Below, piece by piece: positions 6,507 through 6,709 of a DNA stretch of 6,709 bases. The position numbers and the translations under genes were made by a program. The notes under the pieces are model-generated. The model ran no database searches. It was not told the origin of the DNA and saw nothing but the letters and a program-made list of their open reading frames with translations. Within the stretch, counting starts at the first letter, position 1, and each line of letters opens with the position of its first letter. Source of the stretch: Chloroflexi bacterium RBG_16_57_11 (GTDB lineage Bacteria; Chloroflexota; Anaerolineae; Anaerolineales; UBA4823); assembly GCA_001795165.1 (NCBI GenBank), contig MGNS01000040.1, positions 16,913 to 23,621 of the forward strand. The letters are read 5' to 3'.

Positions 6507-6709
6507 TTGAGCGCCGACCTGAAACTTCGCCTGGCCATGCCGGCGCGCCGGCTGCGCCGCCTCACCCGGCGCCTCCGGCAGACCCTGCGTTATGGCAGTT
6601 TATCCGCCTCGCCGGTCTTCTTCGCCAACTCGTTTCCCAAGAGCGGCACGCACCTGCTCACGCAGGTGATGCATGGCTTCACCAGCCTGGGTCCGGCAGT
6701 GGATAGCGG
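6507..6709 (+). CDS. Second sulfotransferase, N-terminal part (cut by window end)
   Basis: The open frame contains FFANSFPKSGTHLLTQVMHG (38-57 from TTG), the PAPS 5'-phosphosulfate loop, and continues to the edge. From residue 36 on it aligns without gaps to the preceding sulfotransferase, with 15 of 32 identical residues (shared PKSG, HL, QV, LGP), so the two are tandem paralogues. The start is uncertain: TTG at 6507 is 1 nt after the previous stop and places the PKSG loop at residue 44, as in the neighbour; ATG at 6537 would drop ten residues. The only purine-rich site, AAGGA (6488-6492), is 14 nt from the TTG. The N-terminus is unusually rich in Arg and Leu (residues 14-28). Whether it has the active-site His lies beyond the window. 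Confidence 0.88.
   Translation, partial: MSADLKLRLAMPARRLRRLTRRLRQTLRYGSLSASPVFFANSFPKSGTHLLTQVMHGFTSLGPAVDS

Noticed and set aside
1..6709. CRISPR array, tRNA/rRNA genes, insertion-sequence ends or transposase
   Set aside because: No regularly spaced long repeats, no tRNA-like cloverleaf or rRNA signature, and no transposase frame were seen.

Overview
The window is GC-rich, densely packed bacterial DNA with every supportable gene on the + strand. There are five complete genes and a sixth cut by the right edge. Taxonomy cannot be proven from this sequence. A cyclase/NB-ARC/TPR fusion protein, a GC-rich coding style and mostly weak Shine-Dalgarno sequences would fit a Chloroflexota (Anaerolineae-like) genome or a similar environmental bacterium; this is inference.

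Layout: 1-188 is a non-coding leader dominated by a long imperfect palindrome (44-121) that looks like a dispersed intergenic repeat. 189-683 encodes a GNAT acetyltransferase. A 17-bp hairpin built of TTAGG/CCTAA words (678-723) covers its stop codon and the spacer. 738-1502 encodes an AAC(3)-family acetyltransferase. Directly abutting it, 1503-4292 encodes a 929-residue signalling ATPase with an N-terminal class III nucleotide cyclase domain, an NB-ARC-type STAND NTPase and a TPR-like C-terminal half. A short hairpin (4305-4326) precedes 4327-5634, a DUF4910 aminopeptidase-like protein with a C-terminal winged helix. 5642-6505 encodes a PAPS-type sulfotransferase. A second, paralogous sulfotransferase starts at about 6507 and runs off the window.

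How they may work together: gaps are 0 to about 55 nt and all genes point the same way, so an operon is likely. Two acetyltransferases of unrelated fold, a metal-hydrolase-like DUF4910 protein and tandem sulfotransferases look like a tailoring cassette that acetylates and sulfates a glycan, glycolipid or other small molecule. The large cyclase/STAND protein is the odd member: a signalling protein placed between enzymes, either the local sensor or a later insertion. No glycosyltransferase, transporter or PAPS-synthesis gene is in view, so the substrate cannot be named. The most unusual points are the sulfotransferase whose expected catalytic histidine appears to be tyrosine, the sulfotransferase tandem, and the two intergenic palindromes.
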